A DNA stretch of 64,000 nt, taken from positions 59,521 to 123,520 of the forward strand of contig NZ_SGXF01000005.1 of the NCBI RefSeq assembly GCF_004216775.1, read 5' to 3'. Both the position numbers and the translations under genes were made by a program. The DNA comes from Cuneatibacter caecimuris. Lineage in GTDB: Bacteria > Bacillota > Clostridia > Lachnospirales > Lachnospiraceae. Within the stretch, counting starts at the first letter, position 1. Every line of letters starts with the position of its first letter. The notes under the pieces were generated by a model. The model was not told where the DNA came from. It saw only the letters and a program-made list of their open reading frames with translations, and made no database searches. Shown here in pieces: positions 52,940-62,342 of this stretch.

Positions 52940-54966
52940 ACAGACAAAGAAAGAAATTTTTTACCTGGCTGCTGTCCGCAGCGCTGATATTTATGTTGCT
53001 GCCCGCAGCGCCTGTTTTCGCAGAGACAGAGGCCTTTACTGGGGCTGAGGAGACAAGTGCAGCCGTCAGCGCGCCAGAGACAACGGAGGCAACTCTGCTG
53101 TCTGATCAGGAAGCGAATCAGGAGGGGGTCGCCGGTACATTTGTGCTGGTGGGAGATTCGGCACATGGAAATGGGGCCCATACGGGCTTTGTAAAGTGGC
53201 TGGAGGTTCCCTACACTGCGCAGAAGGGCGACACGGTATATCAGGTTTTTGAACGGGCACTGCAAGAGGGGGGATTTACTTTTACCGCTCAGGACAGCGG
53301 CTATGGGAAATTCATTGATTCTGTGACCTCCCCCTCCGGCGTGACCCTGGCTTCCGGTACGAATGCCCAATACAGCGGATGGATGTATTATGTGAATAAC
53401 ATATCCCCTATGGATTCAGCGGATTCATATGTGGTTCAGGACGGGGACAGAATCCAGTTCTTGTATGTGGATGATTTTTCCAGCGACTCCAGGATTGATG
53501 AAAATTATAATATCACCATGGAGACAGACCTGGTTCTGCCGGATTATTCGTCGGAGTGGAGCAGCTTTGGGAAAAATTCATTCAATAACGGGGTGATCTC
53601 AGCTCAGACGGCCAGAACCGCTTCCGAAGCTTCTCTGAAATGGACGGCGGGGCTGAAGGCGGTTTCAGATTGGGCTACGAATATTTCTGAACCATTGCTG
53701 GTGAATAACCAGATTTACATTGCTGCCGGGGATAAGCTGAAAGTGCTGGATTCGGCGGGACAGATAATTAAAGAAGGCCAGCTGGCAGAAAAAATCGGTT
53801 TCACCACCCGTATGGCCTATTCAAACGGGAAGATACTGGTTCCTATAGAAGGAGGGGCGATACAGGCTTTGGCGGCGGATACGCTGAAAACTGTCTGGAT
53901 ATCTGAGGGAGTGCCGGCAGGAGCGCAGGGGAGCCACCAATCCCTGACGCCGATTACCTGTTCAGGAGGAATGGTCTACATGGGTACGGCAGTAGCGGAT
54001 TGGAGCAGTTCCTATGAAGGGGTATTCCTGGCCCTGGATGAGAATACCGGCAAAACGGTTTGGACATATGAAAACCAGCAGGCAGGATATTATTGGAGCG
54101 GCGCGTCAGTTGTGAATAATACGGTGATATTTGCAGGAGACGACGGCGTCCTTACCGCGTTGAATGCAGCAGACGGCGCAGTGCAGGCACAGATGGATCT
54201 GGAGAGCGGCGTTCGCGGTACGGTTGCTGTGGACCAGGGAATGGCCTATGTGGCTTCCAAGGATGGCAGACTGCATCAGATAGAGCTGAAAGAGGACGGT
54301 ACATTTGGCGCTCACCGCTCTGTTTTATTTGCGGCGTACAGTACAGGAACTCCGGCAGCGGCAGGCGGGAAAGTATTTGTGGGAGGAAGCAGAGCAGATT
54401 ACACAGGGGTTCTGGCTGTGATCGACAGGGACAGCATGGAAGTGGTGCAGACAGTATCCGCAGACGCAGAGGTCAAATCCGCGCCGCTGGTGAGCACAGG
54501 GTATGACGGCCAGTCTTTTGTATATTATACGGTGAATAAAAACCCGGGAGCAGTATATGTGTTGAATGCAGGCAGCGGAAAATCCGAAGCGCTGTATACT
54601 CCGGAGGAGGCCCTGCAGAATTACTGTATTGCCAGCGTGATAGGCGATGGGGCGGGAGTTTTATACTACACTAACGATTCCGGCGCTCTGTTCGCCGTTG
54701 AAAAGGTTCCCGGAGAAGAATCTCCCACAGCAGGCACGGAGAGCGCGGGGGAGACAGAGGAGTCCCCGGAAGTATCCACAGAGTCAGCCGGCGCCGGGGA
54801 CAGGGAATCCTCCGCAGAGCAGGAATTCAGTTCGGAAGCAATGGGAGATTCCCCGGCAACCGGTGATTCAGGAGTTCCCGGAGGCGTGATTTTGTCTATG
54901 GCGCTGGCCTGCGCGGGCTTGCTGGCAGCGGCGGGGACCAAAGGCAGGAGACTGAAGAACAACTAA
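52936..54966 (+). CDS. Cell-wall-anchored DUF4430 + PQQ-like beta-propeller protein
   Basis: This 676-residue exported protein has a signal peptide (about 1-31, ending PVFA) and a DUF4430 domain (about 85-180; GDTVYQVFERAL, YSGWMYYVNN, VQDGDRIQFLYV), the transcobalamin-like C-terminal fold. A PQQ/quinoprotein-like propeller of several repeats follows (about 215-590). A Glu/Ser-rich spacer then leads to a sortase-type tail with SPATGD, a hydrophobic segment and a basic end. Given the riboswitch and ECF genes I infer that it binds a corrinoid at the cell surface. The propeller could shape the binding site or attach another ligand. Confidence 0.85.
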   Translation: MNRQRKKFFTWLLSAALIFMLLPAAPVFAETEAFTGAEETSAAVSAPETTEATLLSDQEANQEGVAGTFVLVGDSAHGNGAHTGFVKWLEVPYTAQKGDTVYQVFERALQEGGFTFTAQDSGYGKFIDSVTSPSGVTLASGTNAQYSGWMYYVNNISPMDSADSYVVQDGDRIQFLYVDDFSSDSRIDENYNITMETDLVLPDYSSEWSSFGKNSFNNGVISAQTARTASEASLKWTAGLKAVSDWATNISEPLLVNNQIYIAAGDKLKVLDSAGQIIKEGQLAEKIGFTTRMAYSNGKILVPIEGGAIQALAADTLKTVWISEGVPAGAQGSHQSLTPITCSGGMVYMGTAVADWSSSYEGVFLALDENTGKTVWTYENQQAGYYWSGASVVNNTVIFAGDDGVLTALNAADGAVQAQMDLESGVRGTVAVDQGMAYVASKDGRLHQIELKEDGTFGAHRSVLFAAYSTGTPAAAGGKVFVGGSRADYTGVLAVIDRDSMEVVQTVSADAEVKSAPLVSTGYDGQSFVYYTVNKNPGAVYVLNAGSGKSEALYTPEEALQNYCIASVIGDGAGVLYYTNDSGALFAVEKVPGEESPTAGTESAGETEESPEVSTESAGAGDRESSAEQEFSSEAMGDSPATGDSGVPGGVILSMALACAGLLAAAGTKGRRLKNN

Positions 54967-54981
54967 AGAAAGCTGGACAGA

Positions 54982-55770
54982 ATGAAGAAAAAATTACTCT
55001 TTTTATTGATGATCTTTGTACTGACAGCCGGAGGCTGCGGGAGCATTGGCTCTCCCGCGGCCAGCAGTCAGGAGAGCACTGCGGACAGTACCGCTCCGTC
55101 AGTACAGACTGCAGAAACGGATGGTTTTGAGGAATCCGAGGCAGATATTTCTTCAACAGAAGGAATCCCTGATTCATCTCAGGATGTTTTGCCGACAGAA
55201 CATATCTCTGATCCGGCAGGAGGAGCGCTTCCCGGAGAAACCGGGGAAAACGGGGGAGATGCCGCTGTCCCTGAAGCCCCTCAGACTTCTGCTCCGGGGA
55301 AAAAGGAGACTCAGGCGGGGCCTTTACAGACTGCGGCGCAGGAAAAGACGGAAGCCGAATCAGCTGCGGAGCATATGACTATGGCTGCTGCGGAAGAAAA
55401 TCAGATTCATGTGACGTTCTCTGTGGACTGCAAAACAGCTGTGGAGAAGGGCAGCAGAATCGCCCAGGCAGCGGCGCCTGACGGCGTAATGTACTCTCCT
55501 GCGGTTATGAAACTGGAAAAGGGAGCGACAGTATACGACGCTTTGATGAACAGCGGGCTGGTGGTGAAGGCGGATTCGTCCCCCTTTGGCGTGTATGTAT
55601 CATCAATCCAGTCTCTCAGAGAGAAAGACCCGGACTGCGGCGGCAAGAGCGGATGGCTGTTCATTGTAAACGGCGTGGTTTCCGGAACAAGCTGCAGCAA
55701 TTATGTGCTCAAAGACGGGGATACAGTCCAGTGGCGCTATACCTGCGATATGGGGAAGGATCTTCAATGA
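54982..55770 (+). CDS. DUF4430 lipoprotein
   Basis: This 262-residue lipoprotein has a signal with lipobox Cys19 (TAGGC) and a long low-complexity Ser/Glu/Ala/Pro spacer (about 20-145). A C-terminal DUF4430 domain follows (about 150-260: VTFSVDCKTAV, KGATVYDALMNSG, SGWLFIVNG, LKDGDTVQWRYTCDMG). The spacer would lift the domain through the wall. It likely hands the corrinoid from the wall-anchored protein to the ECF transporter. The next gene starts inside its stop codon (ATGA overlap). Confidence 0.88.
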   Translation: MKKKLLFLLMIFVLTAGGCGSIGSPAASSQESTADSTAPSVQTAETDGFEESEADISSTEGIPDSSQDVLPTEHISDPAGGALPGETGENGGDAAVPEAPQTSAPGKKETQAGPLQTAAQEKTEAESAAEHMTMAAAEENQIHVTFSVDCKTAVEKGSRIAQAAAPDGVMYSPAVMKLEKGATVYDALMNSGLVVKADSSPFGVYVSSIQSLREKDPDCGGKSGWLFIVNGVVSGTSCSNYVLKDGDTVQWRYTCDMGKDLQ

Positions 55771-56636
55771 AAAAGAATTGTTTTTCAGCATACCATCCGG
55801 CTGTGGTATTCCTCTATTTTGCAGGCGCAGCCGGATTGTGCATGTGCTCGCTCCATCCGTATTATGTGCTGGTTTCCTATTTGTGCGGAGCTGTCCTTCT
55901 GGGGATTTCCTGCGGGCTGCGCCGCGTGTTCCGGCAGGTATTGGCGACATTGGCGGTTGTTGCGGTTACGGCAGCAGTGAACGGGCTGACCGGAGGACTT
56001 GGGCTGACGGTCCTGTTTTACCTGGGGGGGACGCCTGTAACATGGGAATCAGTATTTTACGGCCTTTGTTCCGGCGGAATGCTGGCGGCAGTGCTGCAAT
56101 GGTTCGCCTGCTATCAGAGGATCATGACCGGCGATAAATTCCTGGAACTGTTCGGCAGAGGGTTTCCAACCGTATCCATGATGCTTTCTATGGTTTTCCG
56201 GTATATCCCTGATATGCTGGGAAAAGGAAGGGAGATCCGGGCGGCGCAGAAGGCTCTTACCGGCGGCAAATCTGGAGGGAAAAGGGAACAGATGAAAGAA
56301 GGCGTGCGTCTGGCTTCGGTACTGATGAATTGGAGCATGGAAAATTCCATGGAGACAGCGGATTCCATGCAGGCCAGAGAATATGGAAAAGGGCCCAGAA
56401 GCAGGTATATTCATGAACGAATGAGCAGGGGAGATTACCGGGCGGCCCTCATTCTGGCGGCGCTGTTGATTGTGTCGGCGTTTGGGGTGTTTGGGAAGGC
56501 TTCTGAATTTGTTTTTTATCCGTTTCTCGGGGGTATGGAGGCAGGTATCTGCTTTTTGCCCGTATACGGATTGTATTTACTGATTCCTGCCTTGCTGGAA
56601 GGAAAGGAGCTGATCTGGTGGATGCGCTTGAGGTAA
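55767..56636 (+). CDS. ECF transporter T component (EcfT-like)
   Basis: This 289-residue membrane protein has five to six hydrophobic segments. The cytoplasmic coupling region has SMMLSMVFRYIPDM and the MQAREYGKGPRS motif, equivalent to the Ala-Arg-Gly coupling motif of EcfT. It links the ATPase to the S component. ATG 55767 overlaps the lipoprotein stop by 4 bases. Confidence 0.87.
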   Translation: MKKNCFSAYHPAVVFLYFAGAAGLCMCSLHPYYVLVSYLCGAVLLGISCGLRRVFRQVLATLAVVAVTAAVNGLTGGLGLTVLFYLGGTPVTWESVFYGLCSGGMLAAVLQWFACYQRIMTGDKFLELFGRGFPTVSMMLSMVFRYIPDMLGKGREIRAAQKALTGGKSGGKREQMKEGVRLASVLMNWSMENSMETADSMQAREYGKGPRSRYIHERMSRGDYRAALILAALLIVSAFGVFGKASEFVFYPFLGGMEAGICFLPVYGLYLLIPALLEGKELIWWMRLR

Positions 56637-58219
56637 AACAGTTTGGATTCACTTATGCCGGCGCGGGAGAACCTGCTCTGGAAGGCCTGGATTTAAATTT
56701 GGGGACAGGGGAGCTGGCGCTGCTTTGCGGGCCTGCGGGCTGCGGAAAAACCACGCTGCTGCGCTGCCTGAAACAGGAGATCAGCCCCGTGGGGGAACGG
56801 ACAGGAGCCATTAGCCTGCATGCGACCCACATTGGCTATGTGGCTCAGAGTCCGGAAAACCAGCTGGTCATGGATACTGTGCGCCATGAACTGGCTTTTG
56901 GCCTGGAAAATCTGGGCCTTCTGCCCCAGGTGATCCGCAGGAGGATGGCGGAGACTGTAAATTTTTTTGGGATCGGGCCATGGCTTGGTAAGAAAGTAAA
57001 CGAGCTTTCCGGCGGGCAGAAACAGATTCTGAACCTTGCGGCAGTAACGGCCATGCAGCCGGAGCTCCTTTTGCTGGACGAGCCTACAGCGCAGCTGGAT
57101 CCTATTGCGGCGGGGGAATTTCTGCAGGCAGTAGAAAAGATCCGCAGGGAGCTGGGGATTACAGTATTGATGTCGGAACACCGGCTGGAGGAGATTCTTT
57201 CCGGGGCAGACCGGGTGATCTGGATGGAAAAAGGGGTGATCAAGATGCAGGGCAGGCCAGGAGAATGGGCCGCCTGGATGGAAAAACAGCCCTTGCCAAT
57301 GCGGGGGATCCTTCCTGCTCCTGCCAGAATCTGGGGCAGGCTGTCCGAAACCGGAGACAGTGAAACAACCTGTCCGCTGTCCGTCGCCCAGGGGCGCATT
57401 TGGGCGGCAGAAAAGGCAAACAGGAATAAAACCTTTGCCTGCAGGCGTCCTGATTCGGCCGGAGGGATATCCGGCCGGGACTCAGAGGCCAGGGGAACGG
57501 TTCTGAAAGCCGGGACGGTATGGTTCCGCTATGGCCGCCAGGAAGATTTTGTACTGCGGGAGGCTTCCTTGGAAATCTTCCGGGGAGAAATTCATGTGGT
57601 TTTGGGAGGGAACGGTTCAGGAAAGACCACCTTTCTGAACTTGCTGGCCGGTGTCAGAAAACCTCAGAGAGGGAAAATCCGGATACAGGAAGGGCTGCGG
57701 CCCGCCATGCTGACTCAGAATCCCAAAGCGATGCTGACTGCAGATTCTGTGCAGGAAGAGCTGGAAGAACTTTCAGAACGTTTTGGATATGGGGAAAAGG
57801 AAGTGGATGATATGCTGGAACGTTTTCGGCTGCGGGATGTCTCCGGACGTCACCCTTATGATCTCAGCGGGGGAGAACAGCAGAAGACCGCCCTTGCAAA
57901 ACTGCTTTTGCTGCGGCCGGACTTGCTTCTGATGGATGAACCAACCAAAGGCCTGGACGTTTTTGCAAAAAGGGAGTTAAAGACTGTGCTGGAAGAGCTC
58001 CGAAGGGAGGGAAAGACAGTTCTGATGGTCACGCACGATCTGGAATTTGCCGCTGAAGTGGCGGACAGATGCTCCATGCTGGCGGATGGAGAGATCGTCT
58101 GCACGGATCAGGGCAAAGAATTTTTTGCTTCCAATCTGTTTTATACAACTCAGACAAACAGGATGATGCGGGGGTTTGCTGACAGGTGCGTTGTCCCGGA
58201 GGACGTGGCGTATGAATAA
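56618..58219 (+). CDS. ECF transporter double ATPase (A-A' fusion)
   Basis: This 533-residue protein has two ABC ATPase domains. Domain 1 (about 1-220) has GPAGCGKTT, LSGGQKQ and LLLDEPT. Domain 2 (about 295-520) has GGNGSGKTT, LSGGEQQK and LLMDEPTKG. The linker (about 230-290) is unconserved. It replaces the separate EcfA and EcfA' subunits. The start is GTG with AAGGAG 8 bases upstream. It overlaps the T component by 19 bases and the S component by 8. Confidence 0.93.
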   Translation: MDALEVKQFGFTYAGAGEPALEGLDLNLGTGELALLCGPAGCGKTTLLRCLKQEISPVGERTGAISLHATHIGYVAQSPENQLVMDTVRHELAFGLENLGLLPQVIRRRMAETVNFFGIGPWLGKKVNELSGGQKQILNLAAVTAMQPELLLLDEPTAQLDPIAAGEFLQAVEKIRRELGITVLMSEHRLEEILSGADRVIWMEKGVIKMQGRPGEWAAWMEKQPLPMRGILPAPARIWGRLSETGDSETTCPLSVAQGRIWAAEKANRNKTFACRRPDSAGGISGRDSEARGTVLKAGTVWFRYGRQEDFVLREASLEIFRGEIHVVLGGNGSGKTTFLNLLAGVRKPQRGKIRIQEGLRPAMLTQNPKAMLTADSVQEELEELSERFGYGEKEVDDMLERFRLRDVSGRHPYDLSGGEQQKTALAKLLLLRPDLLLMDEPTKGLDVFAKRELKTVLEELRREGKTVLMVTHDLEFAAEVADRCSMLADGEIVCTDQGKEFFASNLFYTTQTNRMMRGFADRCVVPEDVAYE

Positions 58220-58892
58220 GATTTTGAACTGTCTGGAACCGGTGATCCTGCTGGCTGTGCCGGCTGTACTGATCCTCTGTACTGTTATGGGGACAGAGTA
58301 TACAGCAGTTCTGACCTTGTTTGTGGCGGCACTGTCCATGGTCCCGTTTTTCCTGCGGTTTGAGAGGAGAAAGCCCAGGGCAAGGGAAATGATGCCGCCC
58401 GTGATCCTGGCTGCCGTAGCCGCCGCAGGACGAGTTTTGTTCGCAGCTTTTCCCAGTGTAAAGCCGGTGACGGCAATTGTGATCATTGGGGGGTGCTGCT
58501 TTGGGCGACAGAGCGGTTTCCTGACAGGTGCCCTGGCAGCCCTGGCGTCTAATTTGTTTTTTGGGCAGGGGCCCTGGACTCCCTGGCAGATGTATTCCTG
58601 GGGAGTGACAGGCTATCTGGCGGGGCTGTTATCGGACAGGGGGATGTTGGAAAGGACATGGCAGATGCTTGGCTTTGGCTTCTGCGCAGCCCTGCTCTAT
58701 GGGTGGATTATGGATACCTGGTATATCGCGGGTTTTGTTTCTCCCTTTACCTGGACGGGAGCGCTGGCAGCCTATGGTGCCGGCCTGCCTTTTTCACTGC
58801 TCCACGGCCTGGCTACCACAGGCTTTCTTGCCCTGACAACAGGGCCCTGGAAGAAGAAGATCCGGCGGATACAGAGCAAATATGGAATCTGA
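58212..58892 (+). CDS. ECF transporter S component, probably cobalamin-specific
   Basis: This 226-residue membrane protein has about six hydrophobic helices. The mid-section GCCFGRQSGFLTGALAALASN resembles the conserved glycine-rich loop of S components, followed by FFGQGPWTPWQMYSWG. It gives the transporter its substrate. The riboswitch and DUF4430 partners point to cobalamin, as for CbrT-type S components. I could not confirm the CbrT match by eye. ATG 58212 is chosen by the 8-base overlap with the ATPase gene. Confidence 0.85.
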   Translation: MNKILNCLEPVILLAVPAVLILCTVMGTEYTAVLTLFVAALSMVPFFLRFERRKPRAREMMPPVILAAVAAAGRVLFAAFPSVKPVTAIVIIGGCCFGRQSGFLTGALAALASNLFFGQGPWTPWQMYSWGVTGYLAGLLSDRGMLERTWQMLGFGFCAALLYGWIMDTWYIAGFVSPFTWTGALAAYGAGLPFSLLHGLATTGFLALTTGPWKKKIRRIQSKYGI

Positions 58893-58899
58893 AAAGATA

Positions 58900-58939
58900 G
58901 CGGGATACAGGCTTTTATGCTTGTATCCTGCATTTTTTT
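58900..58939 (+). terminator. Terminator of the cobalamin-uptake operon
   Basis: The 13-bp stem (58900-58912 with 58919-58931, two G-U pairs) is followed by seven T. Confidence 0.85.
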
Positions 58940-58949
58940 GTATTATACT
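58921..58949 (+). promoter_or_regulatory. Predicted promoter of glcK
   Basis: TTGTAT (58921-58926), 17 bases, TATACT (58944-58949). The -35 overlaps the terminator arm. Confidence 0.5.
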
Positions 58950-58983
58950 GAAAAGAAGACAGTAAACGCAGGAGGAATTGAAT

Positions 58984-59922
58984 ATGAAGAATTATTGTGT
59001 TGGAGTGGATGTCGGAGGGACTACAGTAAAAATGGGGCTGTTCGATATTACAGGAAGCCTGATGGATAAATGGGAAATCGTGACCCGCAAGGAGGATGGG
59101 GCGTCCCATGTGTTCCCCGATATTGCGGCCAGTATAAGAGAACGGACGGACCGGCACGGACTGACGCTGGCGGATTTGACCGGCGTGGGCATGGGAATCC
59201 CCGGCCCGGTTGAAGAAGACGGATATGTGGGCAAAATCGTGAATATCGGGCTGTATGATCTGAATCCGGCCAAGGAATTGAGCGCGCTGCTGGACGGCGT
59301 GCCGGTAAAGGCAGGAAATGACGCCAATGTGGCTGCTCTGGGTGAAGCCTGGTTGGGCGGAGCGCAGGGATATCAGAATGTAGTGATGTTTACCCTGGGG
59401 ACGGGAGTCGGCGGGGGAATTGTGATGAGCGGGCAGCTTTTTTCCGGCAGCCACGGTATGGGCGGCGAGCTGGGTCATATGACTGTAAATCCTGCAGAAA
59501 CAGAAGCCTGCAACTGCGGCAACCATGGGTGCCTGGAGCAATATGCTTCTGCCACCGGTGTGGTGCGGGTGGCGCGCAGGCAGCTGATGCAGAATACGGG
59601 GGGTTCTGTACTGAGGGATATCGGAGAGCTGACCGCAAAAGATGTGTTTGATGCGGCCAAAAGCGGGGATGCCGTTGCTATGGCTGCTGTGGAGGAGCTG
59701 GGGCGTTATCTGGGGCTGGCGATGTCCTGGGTGGCCCTGACAGTGGACCCGGAGGTATTTATTATCGGCGGCGGCGTGTCCCGTGCAGGGCAGATCCTGC
59801 TGGACGTGGTGCGGACTAATTTTGAAAAAAATATTTTTATATCTGACAAAAAGGCGGATGTGGCGCTGGCGACCCTGGGCAATGACGCGGGGATCTGCGG
59901 CGCTGCAAAAATGGTGTTATAA
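58984..59922 (+). CDS. glcK: ROK family glucokinase
   Basis: This 312-residue sugar kinase phosphorylates glucose with ATP. It has the phosphate-1 motif GVDVGGTTVKMG, GNDANVAALGEAW, GTGVGGGIV, and the ROK zinc site CNCGNHGCLEQYAS. ATG 58984 is 8 bases from GGAGG; the in-frame TTG at 58978 is too close to the site. It is followed by an ABC exporter after 15 bases. Confidence 0.94.
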   Translation: MKNYCVGVDVGGTTVKMGLFDITGSLMDKWEIVTRKEDGASHVFPDIAASIRERTDRHGLTLADLTGVGMGIPGPVEEDGYVGKIVNIGLYDLNPAKELSALLDGVPVKAGNDANVAALGEAWLGGAQGYQNVVMFTLGTGVGGGIVMSGQLFSGSHGMGGELGHMTVNPAETEACNCGNHGCLEQYASATGVVRVARRQLMQNTGGSVLRDIGELTAKDVFDAAKSGDAVAMAAVEELGRYLGLAMSWVALTVDPEVFIIGGGVSRAGQILLDVVRTNFEKNIFISDKKADVALATLGNDAGICGAAKMVL

Positions 59923-59937
59923 GGAGTTTATTAAAAG

Positions 59938-61686
59938 ATGGACCAACAAAAAAAGATCAGAAAGTGGAAAAAATTCTTTTCTTATTACAGGCCTTATCTG
60001 GGCATGTTTACGGCAGACATGATATTCGCTCTGGTGGGGGCCGGCGTGACGCTTGTCATTCCACTGATTGTGCGCTATATCACGAATGAAGTGGTATACA
60101 TGGTGCCGGATGAGGCGTTGAGGAAAATATTGATGCTGGCGCTTCTGATGCTGGGCCTGGTGCTGGTGGAAGCTGCCTGCAATTTCTTCATCGCATCTGT
60201 GGGTCATGTGATGGGCGCTAAAATGGAGACAGATATGCGTACGGAAATTTTTGCGCATTATCAGAAGCTGTCCTTCAGCTTTTATGACAATCAGAAGGTG
60301 GGGCAGCTGATGAGCCGTGTGACAAACGACCTGTTTGAAATCACGGAATTGTTTCATCATGGACCGGAAGATATTGTGATCTCCCTGATTAAATTCATCG
60401 GCTCATTCATTATTCTTGTGAACATCAATGTGGGGCTGGCGATTGCGGCATTTGCTGTGATTCCAGTGATGTTTGTCTACGCGCTGTACTTCAACAAGAA
60501 GATGAAGCGGGCGTTTAAGAGAAACAGGGCCCGCATTGCGGACATTAATTCTCAGCTGGAAGACAGTCTTGCAGGCATACGGGTTGTAAAATCCTTCGGC
60601 AACGAAGAGATGGAAAAGGAGAAATTCGATGAAGGCAACCAGAATTTCTTGAACAGCAAGCGGAAGGCTTATTACTGCATGGCCCAGTATCATGCGGGCC
60701 TGGGCGCCTTTACTACCCTGATCACCATCGTAGTGGTGGTGGCGGGAGCAATACTGCTGACAAGGGACGGGATCCAGGTAACAGATCTGGTGACGTTCCT
60801 GCTGTATATTAACACATATACCGAACCGGTGAAGAAACTGATCAATTTTACAGAACAGTTTCAAAACGGCGCTTCCGGCTATGACAGGTTTATCGAAATC
60901 CTGTCCGTGGAACCTGATATCCAGGATGAGCCCGGGGCGAAGGACGCCGGGGTGCTGAAGGGGGACGTATCCTTCCGGGACGTATCCTTCCGCTATGAAG
61001 AGAGCACAGAAGACGTTCTGCGCAATCTGAGCCTGGATGTAAAAGCAGGGGAATATGTGGCGCTGGTGGGTTCCTCCGGCGTGGGAAAATCCACTTTGTG
61101 CAGCCTGATTCCCAGGTTTTATGAAGCCACTTCCGGGACGATTGCCATTGACGGAAAAAATATTAAAAACATGACATTAAAGAGTTTAAGGCGGAATATC
61201 GGCATTGTTCAACAGGACGTGTACTTGTTTGCCGGTACGGTGCTGGACAATATCCGCTACGGCAAGCCCGATGCTACAGATGAAGAAATCCTGGAGGCCG
61301 CTAAAAATGCCAATGCCCATGAGTTTATCATGAGCTTGCCTGAGGGTTACAATACGGACATCGGACAGAGGGGAGTGAAGCTGTCAGGGGGACAAAAACA
61401 AAGGCTGTCCCTGGCACGGGTATTTCTAAAGAATCCGCCGATCCTGATTTTTGACGAGGCCACCTCCGCGCTGGATAATGAAAGCGAACGGGTGGTGCAG
61501 GAATCCCTGGAACGGCTGGCGAAAAACAGGACGACCTTTGTAATCGCCCACCGGCTCTCCACCATCCGCAACGCGGAAAGAATCCTGGTGCTCACAGAGA
61601 ACGGAATTGAAGAAACAGGGACCCATCAGGAACTGCTGTCCCGAGAAGGGCTGTACGCCCATCTGTACCAGATGCAGTTCCAGTGA
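59938..61686 (+). CDS. ABC exporter (fused permease and ATPase)
   Basis: This 582-residue half-transporter has six membrane helices (about 20-310) and an ATPase domain with Walker A GSSGVGKST, signature LSGGQKQRLSLAR, Walker B ILIFDEATSALD and the switch His in IAHRLST. It works as a homodimer or heterodimer; the substrate (lipid, peptide or drug) is unknown. The AAGGAG site is 11 bases from the ATG. Confidence 0.93.
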   Translation: MDQQKKIRKWKKFFSYYRPYLGMFTADMIFALVGAGVTLVIPLIVRYITNEVVYMVPDEALRKILMLALLMLGLVLVEAACNFFIASVGHVMGAKMETDMRTEIFAHYQKLSFSFYDNQKVGQLMSRVTNDLFEITELFHHGPEDIVISLIKFIGSFIILVNINVGLAIAAFAVIPVMFVYALYFNKKMKRAFKRNRARIADINSQLEDSLAGIRVVKSFGNEEMEKEKFDEGNQNFLNSKRKAYYCMAQYHAGLGAFTTLITIVVVVAGAILLTRDGIQVTDLVTFLLYINTYTEPVKKLINFTEQFQNGASGYDRFIEILSVEPDIQDEPGAKDAGVLKGDVSFRDVSFRYEESTEDVLRNLSLDVKAGEYVALVGSSGVGKSTLCSLIPRFYEATSGTIAIDGKNIKNMTLKSLRRNIGIVQQDVYLFAGTVLDNIRYGKPDATDEEILEAAKNANAHEFIMSLPEGYNTDIGQRGVKLSGGQKQRLSLARVFLKNPPILIFDEATSALDNESERVVQESLERLAKNRTTFVIAHRLSTIRNAERILVLTENGIEETGTHQELLSREGLYAHLYQMQFQ

Positions 61687-61694
61687 ATTTTTTG

Positions 61695-61723
61695 TTGAGG
61701 TTTTTGTGGGCGTATGATATAAT
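61695..61723 (+). promoter_or_regulatory. Predicted promoter of small membrane protein gene
   Basis: TTGAGG (61695-61700), 17 bases, TATAAT (61718-61723) with extended TGA. Confidence 0.7.
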
Positions 61724-61777
61724 AACAAAAAGATGGATCAATAACTGCTGAGACAGAGATAAGGAAGGAACATAGCG

Positions 61778-62047
61778 ATGAGTCAGGAAAAGGTGAACAG
61801 ATATAAAGAATATAAAGCCCACCGCAAGGAGATACTGGCGAAGGAAAAGCGCAAGAAACTGATTGCACGCATTACAGGCTGGACTTTACTGGCACTGGTT
61901 GTTGTCGGGATTGCAGGCGGTATCGGCTGGAACGTCTGGAGCAAATATCAAGCGGAGCTGGCGGCCCGTCCTACTTATCAGGCAAGCGCAATGATAATAT
62001 CCGATCTGACCGGCATGCTGGATGAAGAGACAGAAGCTGCGGAATAA
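61778..62047 (+). CDS. Small single-pass membrane protein, unknown function
   Basis: This 89-residue protein has a highly basic N-terminal third (VNRYKEYKAHRKEILAKEK) and one membrane helix (about 33-52), then a short extracellular tail ending in an acidic stretch. I recognise no family. A strong promoter, a good ribosome site (AAGGAAGG) and its own terminator show that it is a real, separately expressed gene. Confidence 0.8.
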   Translation: MSQEKVNRYKEYKAHRKEILAKEKRKKLIARITGWTLLALVVVGIAGGIGWNVWSKYQAELAARPTYQASAMIISDLTGMLDEETEAAE

Positions 62048-62058
62048 GGACATGACAG

Positions 62059-62083
62059 GGGGCCGGAGGGCGGCCCCTTTTTT
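62059..62083 (+). terminator. Terminator of the small membrane protein gene
   Basis: GGGGCCG (62059-62065) pairs with CGGCCCC (62071-62077), followed by six T. Confidence 0.85.
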
Positions 62084-62214
62084 CATGTCATAGGAAAGTG
62101 TTCCTATGACATGAAAACCCCTCCGGGGGGGATGCGCACTGCGCGCTAAGGAAATATGGCCGCTAAAGCGACCGCGCTTCGGCGCGAGAGTCCGGCGAGC
62201 CGGACTCTTTGCTT
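62084..62214. repeat. Structured repeat, array copy 1
   Basis: A perfect 13-bp inverted repeat, CATGTCATAGGAA (62084-62096) with 62101-62113, then AAAACCCCTCCGGGGG. A GC-rich hairpin has an inner CGC-TAAA-GCG. A terminal stem GAGTCCGGC/GCCGGACTC is followed by TTTG. It starts at the end of a terminator T-tract. Confidence 0.85.
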
Positions 62215-62342
62215 TGTCATAGGAAAGTGTTCCTATGACATGAAAACCCCTCCGGGGGGATGCGCACTGCGCGCTAAGGAAATATGGCCGCTAAAGCGAC
62301 CGCGCTTCGGCGCGAGAGTCCGGCGAGCCGGACTCTTTGCTC
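62215..62342. repeat. Structured repeat, array copy 2
   Basis: Nearly identical to copy 1 (one G fewer in the G-run). It begins just after the terminal hairpin of copy 1; the period is about 129 bases. Confidence 0.85.
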
